NCBI RefSeq assembly: GCF_030655195.1
Contig: NZ_JAURWA010000172.1
Coordinates: 1 to 49,802, forward strand
DNA length: 49,802 nt
Reading direction: 5' to 3'
Origin: Patulibacter sp.
GTDB lineage: Bacteria; Actinomycetota; Thermoleophilia; Solirubrobacterales; Solirubrobacteraceae
Position 1 is the first letter of the stretch; each line of letters begins with the position of its first letter. The notes below the pieces were generated by a model. It did not search any database, was not told the origin of the DNA, and saw only the letters and a program-made list of their open reading frames with translations. The position numbers and the translations under genes are program-made. Below are positions 1 to 7,740 of the stretch, piece after piece.

Positions 1-1
1 G

Positions 2-3000
2 TCAGCGCCGCAGCGTCGCCCGCGCCGGCCGGCCCAGCCGCCCGGACGGCGCGATCGCGCGCACGCTCACGGTCGTCCGGCCCCCTCGCACGGTTCTGCG
101 CGGCGCCCGCACGCGCACGGACGAGCGACCGGCCCGGACGACCGTCGTCTCGCGCGCCCCGTCGGCGTAGCGCACGAGCACGGCGTGGCGGACCGCACCG
201 CCGGGCCTGAAGCGGACCTCCAGCCGCGCCCCGCGCCGGCGGACCGTCACCCGCCTCGGCGTGCCGACGCGCAGCGTCCGCTGCACGAACGAGCCGACCC
301 GCACGACGCGCTTGACGATGCCGTCCTGGAGGACCTGCGCCTCGATCTCGTGGCGGCCCGGGACCAGGGCGTTGGGGGTGAACCGGACGGTGCCGCGGCG
401 TCCGCCGGGCGAGAGCACGACCGATCCGCGCCGGGTCCGCTCGACGAAGCGCACCGTCTCGTCGGGGATCGCGTCCAGCCGGTAGGTGATCGAGCGGGTG
501 GTGCCGCGCGCACGCCCGACCTTCGCGGTGACCTTCGGCGCGGGCGCCGGAACGGTCGCGGAGACCGAGGTGAAGGCCGGCGACCCGGCGCGGGGCACGA
601 CCTGCCACGTGCCGGCGGCGGGGTCGCCGAGGACGACGATCCGCGAGCCGGTCGCCGCGGTCGCGGCGGTCGCGATCGTGTCGCCGTCGGCCTCGGGCTG
701 GATCGTGCGGCCGGCGGGATCGATCAGGTCGACCGCGGGTGCCGTGCCCGCGGCGCCGACGTTGATCGTCGCCCGCGTCGTCCCGGCCGGGATCGCCAGA
801 CGGGTCGGGCCGCCGACCTGCCTGGTGCCGGCGATCGTGACGCTCCGCAGGTCGCAACCGCTGTCGAATTCGGGGAACCCGTCGCCCCAGACGTACGTCG
901 CACTGCCCTCGACGAGCTCGTAGAACGGGGGCTTCCAGTACGGCAGCGGGATCTTCGCGCAGCCCCCCATGCCCTTGTTCGAGACGACGACCTTGCCGAC
1001 CTCGACGCACTTCCCGAGGGCGCACGCCGTCCCAGCGGCCTCGCCCTGCGCCCCGAGCTTGCCGGCGTAGATGTCGAGCTTCGCGCCCAGGAAGAGGAAG
1101 GGCTTCGTCTGTTTGAAGACCCCGACCTCGGCCGCGATCTTCGCGTAGCCGGCCGTCGAGAACTCGAACCGCGCCGCCGCGACGTCGAGCGTCGAGAGGA
1201 TGCGCAGGTCGCCCTTCGCCTCGAGCACGAACGGGCTGCCGAAGGTCGCCGTCAGCGAGCCGTCCACGTCGAAGAGGTAGCTGCCGGACTGCCCGGCGCT
1301 CGTCGGCGGCGCGATCGGGACGACCCCGATCCCCGCGCCGCCCGAGAGCTTCAGCGGGGAGAGCCCGAAGCCGGCGTCGATGCGGTGCAGGAACACCTGG
1401 GGGTAGAGGCCGATGCCGGGGAAGGTCGGGACGTAGCTCGCCCGGACCGACACGAGCTTCCCGTCCGCGACGATCACCTCGAAGCGCAGCGAGGCGCCGC
1501 CGGGAAGGGTGATCTTCGCCCCGCCGACCCAGCGGTCGCCCTCGGCGGTCCAGGTCAGGGAGAGGTCGTCGATCGAGACCGGTGGGACGAGGATGCGGTC
1601 GGCCTGCAACGACAGGCTGTCGAGCCGCAACCCGCTCTCGGGGTCGATCTTCAGCGTCGCCTGCCCCGTCGCGTCGCCGAACCCGGTCGGGAGCCGCAGC
1701 GCGAGGGTGACGCTCGAGCCGTCGCCGTCGATCCGCGGCTCGAGCGCGCCGACCACGGGGAAGCCCTTGACGCGCACCGGGAAGCGGGCGACGTCGAAGG
1801 CGAACAGCCTGCCGCCGGGGCCCGCGACGAGCTTCTGGCGCAGTCCTCCCTCCCACAGGACGATCGGGCTCGACCCGGCCACCGGGATCTCCACGCGGGC
1901 GCTGCCGCTGCCGGCCGTGTAGAGCTCCTTGTCCGCCGGATCGATCACCAGCTGCGTGCCGCCCAGCGGGACGACCCGCAGGCCGTTGACGCGGATCGGT
2001 CCCTCGGCGACGGCGACGGACCGGCCGTCGCGCACGCCGGTGAGGAAGCACCCGGTCTCCACCATGGCCTTGACGCGGGCGAACTCCCGGCGCCGGCAGT
2101 CGGCGGCGGTGACGTTGCCCCCGCCGGTGACGCTGCCGGGGATCGTCGTCGGGAGGCCGGCCCCGGGGCTGCGGGTCAGCGGACCGAAGAACAGCCCGCG
2201 GATCTCGCCGGCGGTCTGCGATCCCGCGGGCGTCCAGACGGCGAATCCGCCGCCGTCGGGCGCAACGTCGAACGCGAGGTCCTCGATCTCGGCGGCGCTG
2301 GTGGTCAGGCGCTGCTCGCCCGCGAAGACGCCGTCGCCGCTCGCGCTGCGGCGGGCGTAGAGGCCCTTGTGGCCCTTCGGCGCGTCGCGGGTGTCGCCGC
2401 GGTCGAGCACCAGGGCGCTGAGCGCGCCGCCGCGGCCGACCATGCGGGCGACCGTCGCCGAGGTCGGCTGAACCGTGCCGCGGGCCTTGCCGCCGACCTC
2501 CGTCACCCCGTAGACGCCGACGTCCGCGGACGGGCGCGAGGCGACGAAGAGGCGTCCGCCGGGGCCCGCGGCCAGCGTCGGGGCGTAGCCCTGGAACGTG
2601 CCGGCGACCGTCCACCGCGACGCGTCGTTCGGGTCGCCCTGACCGTCGAAGCGCCGGACGGCGAACCGGCCCGGACCCGTCACGAGCACCGCCGCGACGC
2701 CGCCTCCGGGCAGCGTCGCGAGCTGGGCCCGCTCGCCCGGGGCGGCCGGGGATCCGAGGTCGACGCGGCCGGCGGTGAACGCCCCTGGGGTCAGCGCCTG
2801 CACGAAGGTCCCGCCCTCGCGCTGGGAGGAGAGCGCCGCGATCCTCGGAGAGGACGCGCTGCCGAACGCGACCGGCTGGGCGTCGACCGCGACGCCCGTG
2901 CCGGCCGGGCCGCCGGAGCTGAACGACGTCCCGCCGTCGAGGGAGACCAGGAGGACCGTGGCGCGGTCGGTCGTGCCGGAGCCGTCGGGCAGCGCGTAGC

Positions 3001-3526
3001 GCGTCGGGTAGCGGCTGGTCAGGACGACGAGCTGGGTGTTGACGATGACCGGGAACGGCCCGTCGCTGAGCTCCTTGTTGAGGTTCGGGCCGTCGTCGGC
3101 GTCGTAGGCCTTCTCCGGCACGAGCACCCGCGTCGGGGCCGGGTTGTCGCACGCGGCGGCGCCGCGGGGCAGGCGGCAGAACCCGACCGCGTCCTCGCCG
3201 CCGGGGCCGCCGTCCGCGATCCGCCAGGTGACGTAGGCCGTCCCGGCGTCGTCGACGACCGCGTGCGGCGCCGCGCCGTTCGTGGCCAGGGTCACGCGCC
3301 TGGGGAGGGGCAGCGGCGGGGCCTTGGTCGTCAGCCGCTTCGTCGACCCGTCGAACCCGGGCGTCGATGCGGTCGGGCGGGCGTCGGCGACCGCCGGGAC
3401 CGCGAGCAGCCCCAGTGCGGTGAGGACCGCCGCGGGCCGCAGGCGGGATGGACGCCCGCGGAGTGGGCGGCGGGTGGGGCGCAGGCGGGATGGGCGTCGG
3501 ACGGGGAGGGGGCGGGAGGGGCGCAT
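2..3526 (-). CDS. Large secreted protein, N-terminal propeller-like, function unknown
   Basis: This 1174-residue protein is not assigned to a named family. The start is the ATG at 3526, which opens an arginine-rich leader followed by a hydrophobic stretch (AAVLTALGLLAVPAVADA), a classical export signal. Residues of about 50-450 contain repeated short beta motifs (GGTSF, GPGGRLF, PDGGGFAVW) resembling sialidase/BNR-type propeller blades. The middle is rich in beta strands with long alternating hydrophobic patterns, and the last 150 residues are very basic (RRR-rich), as in cell-wall-associated proteins of this lineage. There are few cysteines; some are paired (CALGKC). Its start overlaps the stop of the IclR gene by one base (TGATG), so the two are co-transcribed and probably translationally coupled. 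Propeller is inference; export is well supported. The stop codon lies at the very edge of the window (2-4), so the gene is complete. Confidence 0.75.
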   Translation of the reverse strand: MRPSRPLPVRRPSRLRPTRRPLRGRPSRLRPAAVLTALGLLAVPAVADARPTASTPGFDGSTKRLTTKAPPLPLPRRVTLATNGAAPHAVVDDAGTAYVTWRIADGGPGGEDAVGFCRLPRGAAACDNPAPTRVLVPEKAYDADDGPNLNKELSDGPFPVIVNTQLVVLTSRYPTRYALPDGSGTTDRATVLLVSLDGGTSFSSGGPAGTGVAVDAQPVAFGSASSPRIAALSSQREGGTFVQALTPGAFTAGRVDLGSPAAPGERAQLATLPGGGVAAVLVTGPGRFAVRRFDGQGDPNDASRWTVAGTFQGYAPTLAAGPGGRLFVASRPSADVGVYGVTEVGGKARGTVQPTSATVARMVGRGGALSALVLDRGDTRDAPKGHKGLYARRSASGDGVFAGEQRLTTSAAEIEDLAFDVAPDGGGFAVWTPAGSQTAGEIRGLFFGPLTRSPGAGLPTTIPGSVTGGGNVTAADCRRREFARVKAMVETGCFLTGVRDGRSVAVAEGPIRVNGLRVVPLGGTQLVIDPADKELYTAGSGSARVEIPVAGSSPIVLWEGGLRQKLVAGPGGRLFAFDVARFPVRVKGFPVVGALEPRIDGDGSSVTLALRLPTGFGDATGQATLKIDPESGLRLDSLSLQADRILVPPVSIDDLSLTWTAEGDRWVGGAKITLPGGASLRFEVIVADGKLVSVRASYVPTFPGIGLYPQVFLHRIDAGFGLSPLKLSGGAGIGVVPIAPPTSAGQSGSYLFDVDGSLTATFGSPFVLEAKGDLRILSTLDVAAARFEFSTAGYAKIAAEVGVFKQTKPFLFLGAKLDIYAGKLGAQGEAAGTACALGKCVEVGKVVVSNKGMGGCAKIPLPYWKPPFYELVEGSATYVWGDGFPEFDSGCDLRSVTIAGTRQVGGPTRLAIPAGTTRATINVGAAGTAPAVDLIDPAGRTIQPEADGDTIATAATAATGSRIVVLGDPAAGTWQVVPRAGSPAFTSVSATVPAPAPKVTAKVGRARGTTRSITYRLDAIPDETVRFVERTRRGSVVLSPGGRRGTVRFTPNALVPGRHEIEAQVLQDGIVKRVVRVGSFVQRTLRVGTPRRVTVRRRGARLEVRFRPGGAVRHAVLVRYADGARETTVVRAGRSSVRVRAPRRTVRGGRTTVSVRAIAPSGRLGRPARATLRR

Positions 3527-4296
3527 CAGGAGCCTGTCGTGGCGGGTCGGACGAGGGCGAGGCCGTCGCCGGCGAGCTCCTCCGGGGTCGTGCCCGGACG
3601 CACGACGCGGCGCAGCAGGTCCTCGAGGGCCGCGTCGTTGGCCGTGACGAGCGGGGCGTTCCCGGTCAGCGCGACGACGGAGGGCACGCCGGGCTCCAGG
3701 GACGGCCACGGCACCGCGATGCACGCGGCGGCGGGGTGCGACCAGGCGACCTCACGCGCCGCGGCGCCGGACCGGACGGCGGCGACCAGGTCGCGTACCT
3801 CGTCCGGGCCTTCCGGGCTCGCCGCGCTGAAGCGGGGCCAGGGGTCCTCGGCCACGAACGGATCGACCTCGTCCGGCGGCAGCTGCGCCAGCAGGGCGAT
3901 CCCGCCGGCCGTCGCCCAGAGCGCGGTCGGCGGGTCCCAGCCGTCGGCGGACGGCGCGTCGGGGCCGGGCGTCGTGGCGGCCAGGAGCGGCCGGACGCCC
4001 GCGAGCTGCATCACGAAGACCGAGGCACCGGTGAGGCCGCTGACCACGTGCGCGATCCGCGCCGCCCGGGCGACGGCCTCCCGGCTGCCGCCGGTGGCCC
4101 CGAGCGCGTGGGCCCGCGGCCCCAGCCGGTATCCGCCGGCGTCGCGGACGGCCCAGCCCTCCCGGGCCAGGAGCGCGAGGGTCCGCGAGAGCGCCCCCTT
4201 GTCGATCCCGAGGCGACGCGCGAGCTCGCGGACCCCCACGGACCGGTCGTCGAGGGTCTCGAGGATGGCGAGTCCGCGCTGCAGGGCCTGTGACAC
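3526..4296 (-). CDS. IclR-family transcriptional regulator
   Basis: A 256-residue IclR-type repressor/activator. The N-terminal winged helix is clear: SQALQRGLAILETL, then VRELARRLGIDKGALSRTLALLAREGWAV as the recognition HTH. The C-terminal effector domain (about residues 75-250) includes ALWATAGGIALLAQL and AACIAVPWP, matching the IclR ligand-binding fold. I choose the GTG at 4296 over the GTG at 4305, because a TACGGT hexamer ends 7 bp upstream and family members usually begin just before 'SQALxRG'. It directly precedes and overlaps the giant secreted protein, its likely operon partner. The effector is unknown. A 19-bp palindrome upstream (4335-4353) is a candidate autoregulatory operator. 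Confidence 0.9.
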   Translation of the reverse strand: MSQALQRGLAILETLDDRSVGVRELARRLGIDKGALSRTLALLAREGWAVRDAGGYRLGPRAHALGATGGSREAVARAARIAHVVSGLTGASVFVMQLAGVRPLLAATTPGPDAPSADGWDPPTALWATAGGIALLAQLPPDEVDPFVAEDPWPRFSAASPEGPDEVRDLVAAVRSGAAAREVAWSHPAAACIAVPWPSLEPGVPSVVALTGNAPLVTANDAALEDLLRRVVRPGTTPEELAGDGLALVRPATTGS

Positions 4297-4303
4297 GACG
4301 TGC

Positions 4304-4309
4304 ACCGTA
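4304..4309 (-). promoter_or_regulatory. -10 hexamer TACGGT of the IclR gene (leaderless type)
   Basis: TACGGT on the minus strand ends 7 bp before the GTG at 4296. It supports that start and a leaderless transcript. Confidence 0.45.
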
Positions 4310-4334
4310 CACCGTTGCCAGTTCGGCGACCAGA

Positions 4335-4353
4335 TGTTGCCCGGGCGGCAACA
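4335..4353. promoter_or_regulatory. Candidate IclR operator, 19-bp palindrome
   Basis: TGTTGCC-CGGGC-GGCAACA is a perfect 7+5+7 inverted repeat. It lies about 26 bp upstream of the IclR -10 hexamer, in the 165-bp region shared with divergent scpA. A third half site, GTTGCC, lies at 4314-4319 next to that -10. Position and symmetry suggest autoregulation; binding is inference. Confidence 0.5.
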
Positions 4354-4448
4354 CCAGGGTTCCGGGTCCCCGGGGTCTCGTCGCCACGTCCGGCCGACCC
4401 GCGCGGTCGCCGCCGGGCCGCGGACCGTCCGCCGACCGGTGCCGCCGC

Positions 4449-4454
4449 TACGGT
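4449..4454 (+). promoter_or_regulatory. -10 hexamer TACGGT of scpA
   Basis: TACGGT lies 7 bp before the scpA ATG (4462), consistent with leaderless transcription. Confidence 0.5.
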
Positions 4455-4461
4455 TCCCGCG

Positions 4462-5247
4462 ATGCGCGCGACCGCCTACGTCGCGGGTCTCGAGCTCGAC
4501 CTGGAGGTCTTCAGCGGGCCGTTCGACCTGCTGCTCACGCTGATCCTCAAGGAGGAGGTCGACCTGCTCGAGGTCGACCTCGCGGACGTCGTCCTCACCT
4601 ACCTCGACCACCTCGAGACTCGCGGCGAGCTCGATCTCGAGGTCGCGACGGAGTTCCTCGTCCTGATCGCGTCGCTGCTCGAGCTGAAGTCGCGGCTGCT
4701 GCTGCCCCGCGACGAGGACGACGAGCTCGGCGACCTGCAGCCGGAGGAGGCCGCGGAGGAGCTGATGGAGCGCATGCTCCAGGCCCGCCGCTACCGCCAC
4801 GCCGCCGACCATCTCGCCGAGCGCCTGCAGGGCGAGGACGGCAAGCGCTTCCGGTCCGCCCCGCTGCCGCGGCACCTGCGCCGGTTCACGGAGCAGGACG
4901 CGATCGCCGTCCACAGCCCGGCGCGTCTGGGCAAGGCGATCGGCGGCCTGCTCCGCCTGCCGCCCCGGGTCGACCTGCACCACGTCACGCTGCAGCGCGT
5001 CAGCCTGCCCGAGCGCCTCGCGCACCTGCGGACGCTGCTGCGCCGCGGCTCGTTCACCTTCACCGAGGCCGTCGGCGACGCGGACCGCACGACCGTCGCG
5101 GTGACCCTCTGGGCCCTGCTCGAGATGTACAAGCAGGGCGAGGCCGACTGGACCCAGGTCGAGCCGTTCGCCGAGATCCACGTGGCCGGCGTCGCCCCGG
5201 GTGCAGCACGCTGGTCCGCCGCTGTCCGCGAGCCGGTGTCGACGTGA
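4462..5247 (+). CDS. scpA: Segregation and condensation protein A (kleisin)
   Basis: A 261-residue ScpA, the kleisin subunit that bridges the two SMC heads in the bacterial condensin complex on the nucleoid. The N-terminus carries the family signature FSGPFDLLLTLILKEEVDLL, followed by LADVVLTYLDHLE and LVLIASLLELKSRLLLP, the helices that contact the SMC neck. The C-terminal winged helix is seen in FTFTEAVGDADRTTVAVTLWALLEMYKQG. Length is typical. The ATG at 4462 was chosen because the signature starts 18 residues later and a -10 hexamer sits just upstream. The stop overlaps the GTG start of scpB (GTGA), so the pair is translationally coupled. No smc gene is in the window. Confidence 0.96.
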   Translation: MRATAYVAGLELDLEVFSGPFDLLLTLILKEEVDLLEVDLADVVLTYLDHLETRGELDLEVATEFLVLIASLLELKSRLLLPRDEDDELGDLQPEEAAEELMERMLQARRYRHAADHLAERLQGEDGKRFRSAPLPRHLRRFTEQDAIAVHSPARLGKAIGGLLRLPPRVDLHHVTLQRVSLPERLAHLRTLLRRGSFTFTEAVGDADRTTVAVTLWALLEMYKQGEADWTQVEPFAEIHVAGVAPGAARWSAAVREPVST

Positions 5248-6137
5248 GCGACCGGCACGACGACCCCGACCTGGTGGTCGACTCCACCGCGGAGGAGCTG
5301 CCGGACGAGGTGTCGGTCCTCGAGGCCGCCGAACCGACCGCACCCCTGCCGCCCGAGCAGTCCGGCCTGGCGTCGCAGGTCGAGTCGTTGCTGTTCCTCT
5401 CGTCCGAGCCGGTGCGCCTCGACGACCTGGCCCTGGCCTGCGACACCGGTCCGGAGGAGGTCGCGGTCGCGCTCGAGGAGCTGCGCCGCGTCTTCGCGCC
5501 CGGACGCCGCGGGCTGCTGCTGCGCGAGCTCGGCGGCGGCTTCCTGCTCTCCTCGGCCCCGGAGACCGAGCCCGCGGCCCGGCGGCTGCTGGCCGCGCCG
5601 CGCACCCCGCCGCTGACGCCCGCGCAGGCCGAGACGCTGGCGATCGTCGCCTATCTGCAGCCCGTCAGCCGGCCCGAGATCACCCGGATCCGCGGCGTCG
5701 CGGCCGACTCCGCCTGCAACACGCTGACGGAGCGGGGGATGATCGAGGAGGCCGGGCGGTCGCAGTTCGGCGCCGTCCTCTACCGCACGACCGGCCTGTT
5801 CCTCAAGCTCTTCGGCCTCGACGGCCTGGCCGACCTGCCCGACCCCTCCGCGTGGGACCCCACACCCGAGGAGACCGCCACCCTCCGCGAGCGCCTGATG
5901 ATCGCCGGGGACGCCCGCGGCGGCGGCGACGCGGTCCAGGGCGACGACCCGACCGACCGCCCCACGCTCGACCTGACGGGCTCCGCCGCGCCGACGGGCC
6001 ACGCGGCGACGGAGTTCGGGGCCGGGGGTGGAACGGGCGGCGTCCCGGTGTCCTCCGACGCCGACGGTCAGCCCGCGGGGCCGGGTGATGCGGAGCCCGG
6101 ATCCGCGGGCCACGAGAACCGGGCGTCGCGGGAGTAG
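5244..6137 (+). CDS. scpB: Segregation and condensation protein B
   Basis: A 297-residue ScpB, the winged-helix dimer that binds the ScpA linker in SMC condensin. The core runs from LASQVESLLFLSSEPV to TTGLFLKLFGLDGLADLP, with the signature PLTPAQAETLAIVAYLQPVSRPEITRIRG. The start GTG at 5244 overlaps the scpA stop. The N-terminus has an acidic leader of about 45 residues. After the core comes a low-complexity Gly/Asp/Ala-rich tail of about 90 residues with no expected fold. This tail overlaps the end of the convergent SDR gene by 70 bp (6068-6137), so part of it is encoded antisense to a conserved reading frame. Confidence 0.95.
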   Translation: MSDRHDDPDLVVDSTAEELPDEVSVLEAAEPTAPLPPEQSGLASQVESLLFLSSEPVRLDDLALACDTGPEEVAVALEELRRVFAPGRRGLLLRELGGGFLLSSAPETEPAARRLLAAPRTPPLTPAQAETLAIVAYLQPVSRPEITRIRGVAADSACNTLTERGMIEEAGRSQFGAVLYRTTGLFLKLFGLDGLADLPDPSAWDPTPEETATLRERLMIAGDARGGGDAVQGDDPTDRPTLDLTGSAAPTGHAATEFGAGGGTGGVPVSSDADGQPAGPGDAEPGSAGHENRASRE

Positions 6138-6964
6138 TCCTCGCGGCGCCGGTCGAGCGCCAGCGCGACGTGGCCGGGGGCGTTGTCGCCGACGAGCAGT
6201 CGCAGCGGGCGGTCGTCCCCGCGGTCGAGGTGCTCGAGGAGCGCGGCGGCTGCACGGCCGGGCGGTGCCTCGAGCGGGTGCGGGTCCTCGGCCGTCGGCG
6301 GCCAGGGGACCTCGGCCGTCCCGAACAGCGACTCCCGCAGTCCGTCGTACGTGCCCTGCGGGTCCGCGAAGCGCATGCTCGTCGTGCCCCAATCGGTGTC
6401 GAACCCGCCGAGCTGCGCGATCGTGACGCGGACCCCGAACGCGGCGACCTCGCCGGCCAGTGCCTCGGAGAAGCCCTCGAGCCCCCACTTGCCGGCGTTG
6501 TAGAGCCCCAGCAACGGCATCGACCCGACCGCCCCGACCGTGCTGATCTGGACGAGTTCCCCGGATCCCTGCGCACGCATGTGGGGCAGTGCCGCCTGGG
6601 TGACCCAGAGGGGACCGAGCAGGTTGGTGTCGACGTGGTCGCGGGCGTCGTCCTCCGACAGCTCCTCCGTCGCCCCGACGAGCCCGTACCCGGCGTTGTT
6701 GACGACCACGTCGAGGCGTCCGAACACGCCGGCGGCCTCGTCGACGACCCGGCGCACGGCGTCGCGACCGCGGACGTCGAGCTGCAGGACCCGCAGCCGA
6801 TCCGCGTGACGTCCCTGCAGATCGGCCAGCGCGTCCGCGGACCGGACGGTGCCGATCACCCGATCGCCGCGGTCGAGGGCGGCGGCGACGAACGCGCGCC
6901 CGAGGCCCCGACCGGCGCCGGTGACGAACCAGACGCGGGGCTGTGTCGTGGGTGTGGCGGGCAT
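6068..6964 (-). CDS. Short-chain dehydrogenase/reductase
   Basis: A 298-residue classical SDR oxidoreductase. It has the nucleotide-binding TGAGRGLGRAF glycine motif near the N-terminus, LDVRGRDAV for the cofactor acidic region, the NNAGYG motif, and the YNAGK active-site YxxxK with an upstream IST serine. It probably reduces or oxidises a small carbonyl/alcohol with NAD(P)(H); the substrate is unknown. The ATG at 6964 follows a strong Shine-Dalgarno (AAGGAGG). It is divergent from a TetR gene, with two shared operators between them, so it is very probably the regulated target. The 3' end runs 70 bp into the scpB tail. Confidence 0.92.
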   Translation of the reverse strand: MPATPTTQPRVWFVTGAGRGLGRAFVAAALDRGDRVIGTVRSADALADLQGRHADRLRVLQLDVRGRDAVRRVVDEAAGVFGRLDVVVNNAGYGLVGATEELSEDDARDHVDTNLLGPLWVTQAALPHMRAQGSGELVQISTVGAVGSMPLLGLYNAGKWGLEGFSEALAGEVAAFGVRVTIAQLGGFDTDWGTTSMRFADPQGTYDGLRESLFGTAEVPWPPTAEDPHPLEAPPGRAAAALLEHLDRGDDRPLRLLVGDNAPGHVALALDRRREDYSRDARFSWPADPGSASPGPAG

Positions 6965-6986
6965 CGGATCCTCCTTCGAACGTTGG

Positions 6987-7003
6987 CGAGACGCAGCGTC
7001 TCG
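6987..7003. promoter_or_regulatory. TetR operator 1 (CGAGACG-CAG-CGTCTCG)
   Basis: A perfect 7-bp inverted repeat around a 3-bp centre. It lies where the SDR transcript should begin, just downstream of its TACGCT -10 (7011-7016, minus strand). It is nearly identical to the site at 7035-7051. Confidence 0.75.
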
Positions 7004-7010
7004 TGGTTCG

Positions 7011-7016
7011 AGCGTA
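7011..7016 (-). promoter_or_regulatory. -10 hexamer TACGCT of the SDR gene
   Basis: TACGCT on the minus strand, 46 bp before the SDR start. Unlike most promoters here it leaves a leader, and that leader carries the strong Shine-Dalgarno sequence. Operator 1 starts just downstream. Confidence 0.45.
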
Positions 7017-7034
7017 GCGCGATCGGACCGATGA

Positions 7035-7051
7035 CGAGACGTGGCGTCTCG
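7035..7051. promoter_or_regulatory. TetR operator 2 (CGAGACG-TGG-CGTCTCG)
   Basis: The same 7-bp arms as operator 1, with a different 3-bp centre. It lies between the likely -35 and the TACGCT -10 (7060-7065) of the tetR gene, as expected for autorepression. Centre-to-centre distance to operator 1 is 48 bp. Confidence 0.75.
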
Positions 7052-7059
7052 CCGTCTTC

Positions 7060-7065
7060 TACGCT
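7060..7065 (+). promoter_or_regulatory. -10 hexamer TACGCT of the tetR gene
   Basis: TACGCT lies 6 bp before the ATG at 7072, a leaderless arrangement. Confidence 0.5.
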
Positions 7066-7071
7066 CCGATC

Positions 7072-7671
7072 ATGGCGGCCCCACCCGATCCGGCCCGGCG
7101 CAGCGCCCGGGCACGCAGGTCGATCCTCGACGCCACGACCGCATTGACGGCCGAGGTCGGGTACGCAGCCGTGACCGTCGAGGCGATAGCGGCCCGGGCC
7201 GGGGTCGGCAAGCAGACGATCTACCGGTGGTGGCCGTCCAAGGGCGCGGTGCTCTTCGACGCGATCCTCGACCGCGGCTCGGACGCGGAGCGCGGGACGG
7301 CTCTGCCGGACACCGGCGATCTGCGGGCCGATCTCCAGGCGGTCCTGCGCGCCGTGGTGGCCGAGCTGGCGGACCCCGCGACGGATCGCACCAACCGGGC
7401 CGTCACCGCGGAGATCCAGGCGGACGAGTCGCTCGCCGGAGAGCTCGTCACCCGGCTGCTGCGTCCGCAGATGGAGGCGACCGCGGATCGCCTCGATCGG
7501 GCCCGGCAGGTCGGGCAGCTGGCGCCGGACGCCGACGTGGAGGTCGCGGTCGAGCTCCTCTTCGGCCCGCCCTTCCACCGCTGGCTCCTCCGGACGGGGC
7601 CGCTCGAGGACGAGTACGCCGACCGGCTCGTGGCAGGCGTGCTCTCCGGCCTCGCCCCACGGGCCCCATGA
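7072..7671 (+). CDS. TetR/AcrR-family repressor of the SDR gene
   Basis: A 199-residue TetR-type regulator. Its N-terminal HTH is evident: ARRSILDATTALTAEVGYAAVTVEAIAARAGVGKQTIYRWWPSKGAVLFDAI is the canonical arrangement with the 'GVGKQTIYRWW' recognition helix. The C-terminal half (about residues 80-195) is helical with FGPPFHRWLLRTGPL, as in the TetR C-terminal domains that sense small ligands. It is transcribed divergently from the SDR gene, and the two 17-bp operators between them match the expected TetR dimer sites. The likely role is autorepression and repression of the SDR until an inducer binds; the inducer is unknown. Confidence 0.93.
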   Translation: MAAPPDPARRSARARRSILDATTALTAEVGYAAVTVEAIAARAGVGKQTIYRWWPSKGAVLFDAILDRGSDAERGTALPDTGDLRADLQAVLRAVVAELADPATDRTNRAVTAEIQADESLAGELVTRLLRPQMEATADRLDRARQVGQLAPDADVEVAVELLFGPPFHRWLLRTGPLEDEYADRLVAGVLSGLAPRAP

Positions 7672-7740
7672 GCGACGCGGGCCGACGGCCACCCCCCGGT
7701 CACGCCTCGACCGGCGGGCGCCTGATACCTCTTGACGGAC

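Noticed and set aside
185..4543. A 1452-codon plus-strand open frame opposite the giant secreted protein
   Set aside because: Its translation is Arg/Gly/Ala-rich with no domain or signal, and it is antisense to a protein with a clear signal peptide and beta motifs. Long antisense frames are expected at this GC.
7732..7740. TTG start for the SIR2-like gene
   Set aside because: The ATG at 7741 is in the same frame, and no Shine-Dalgarno favours the TTG.
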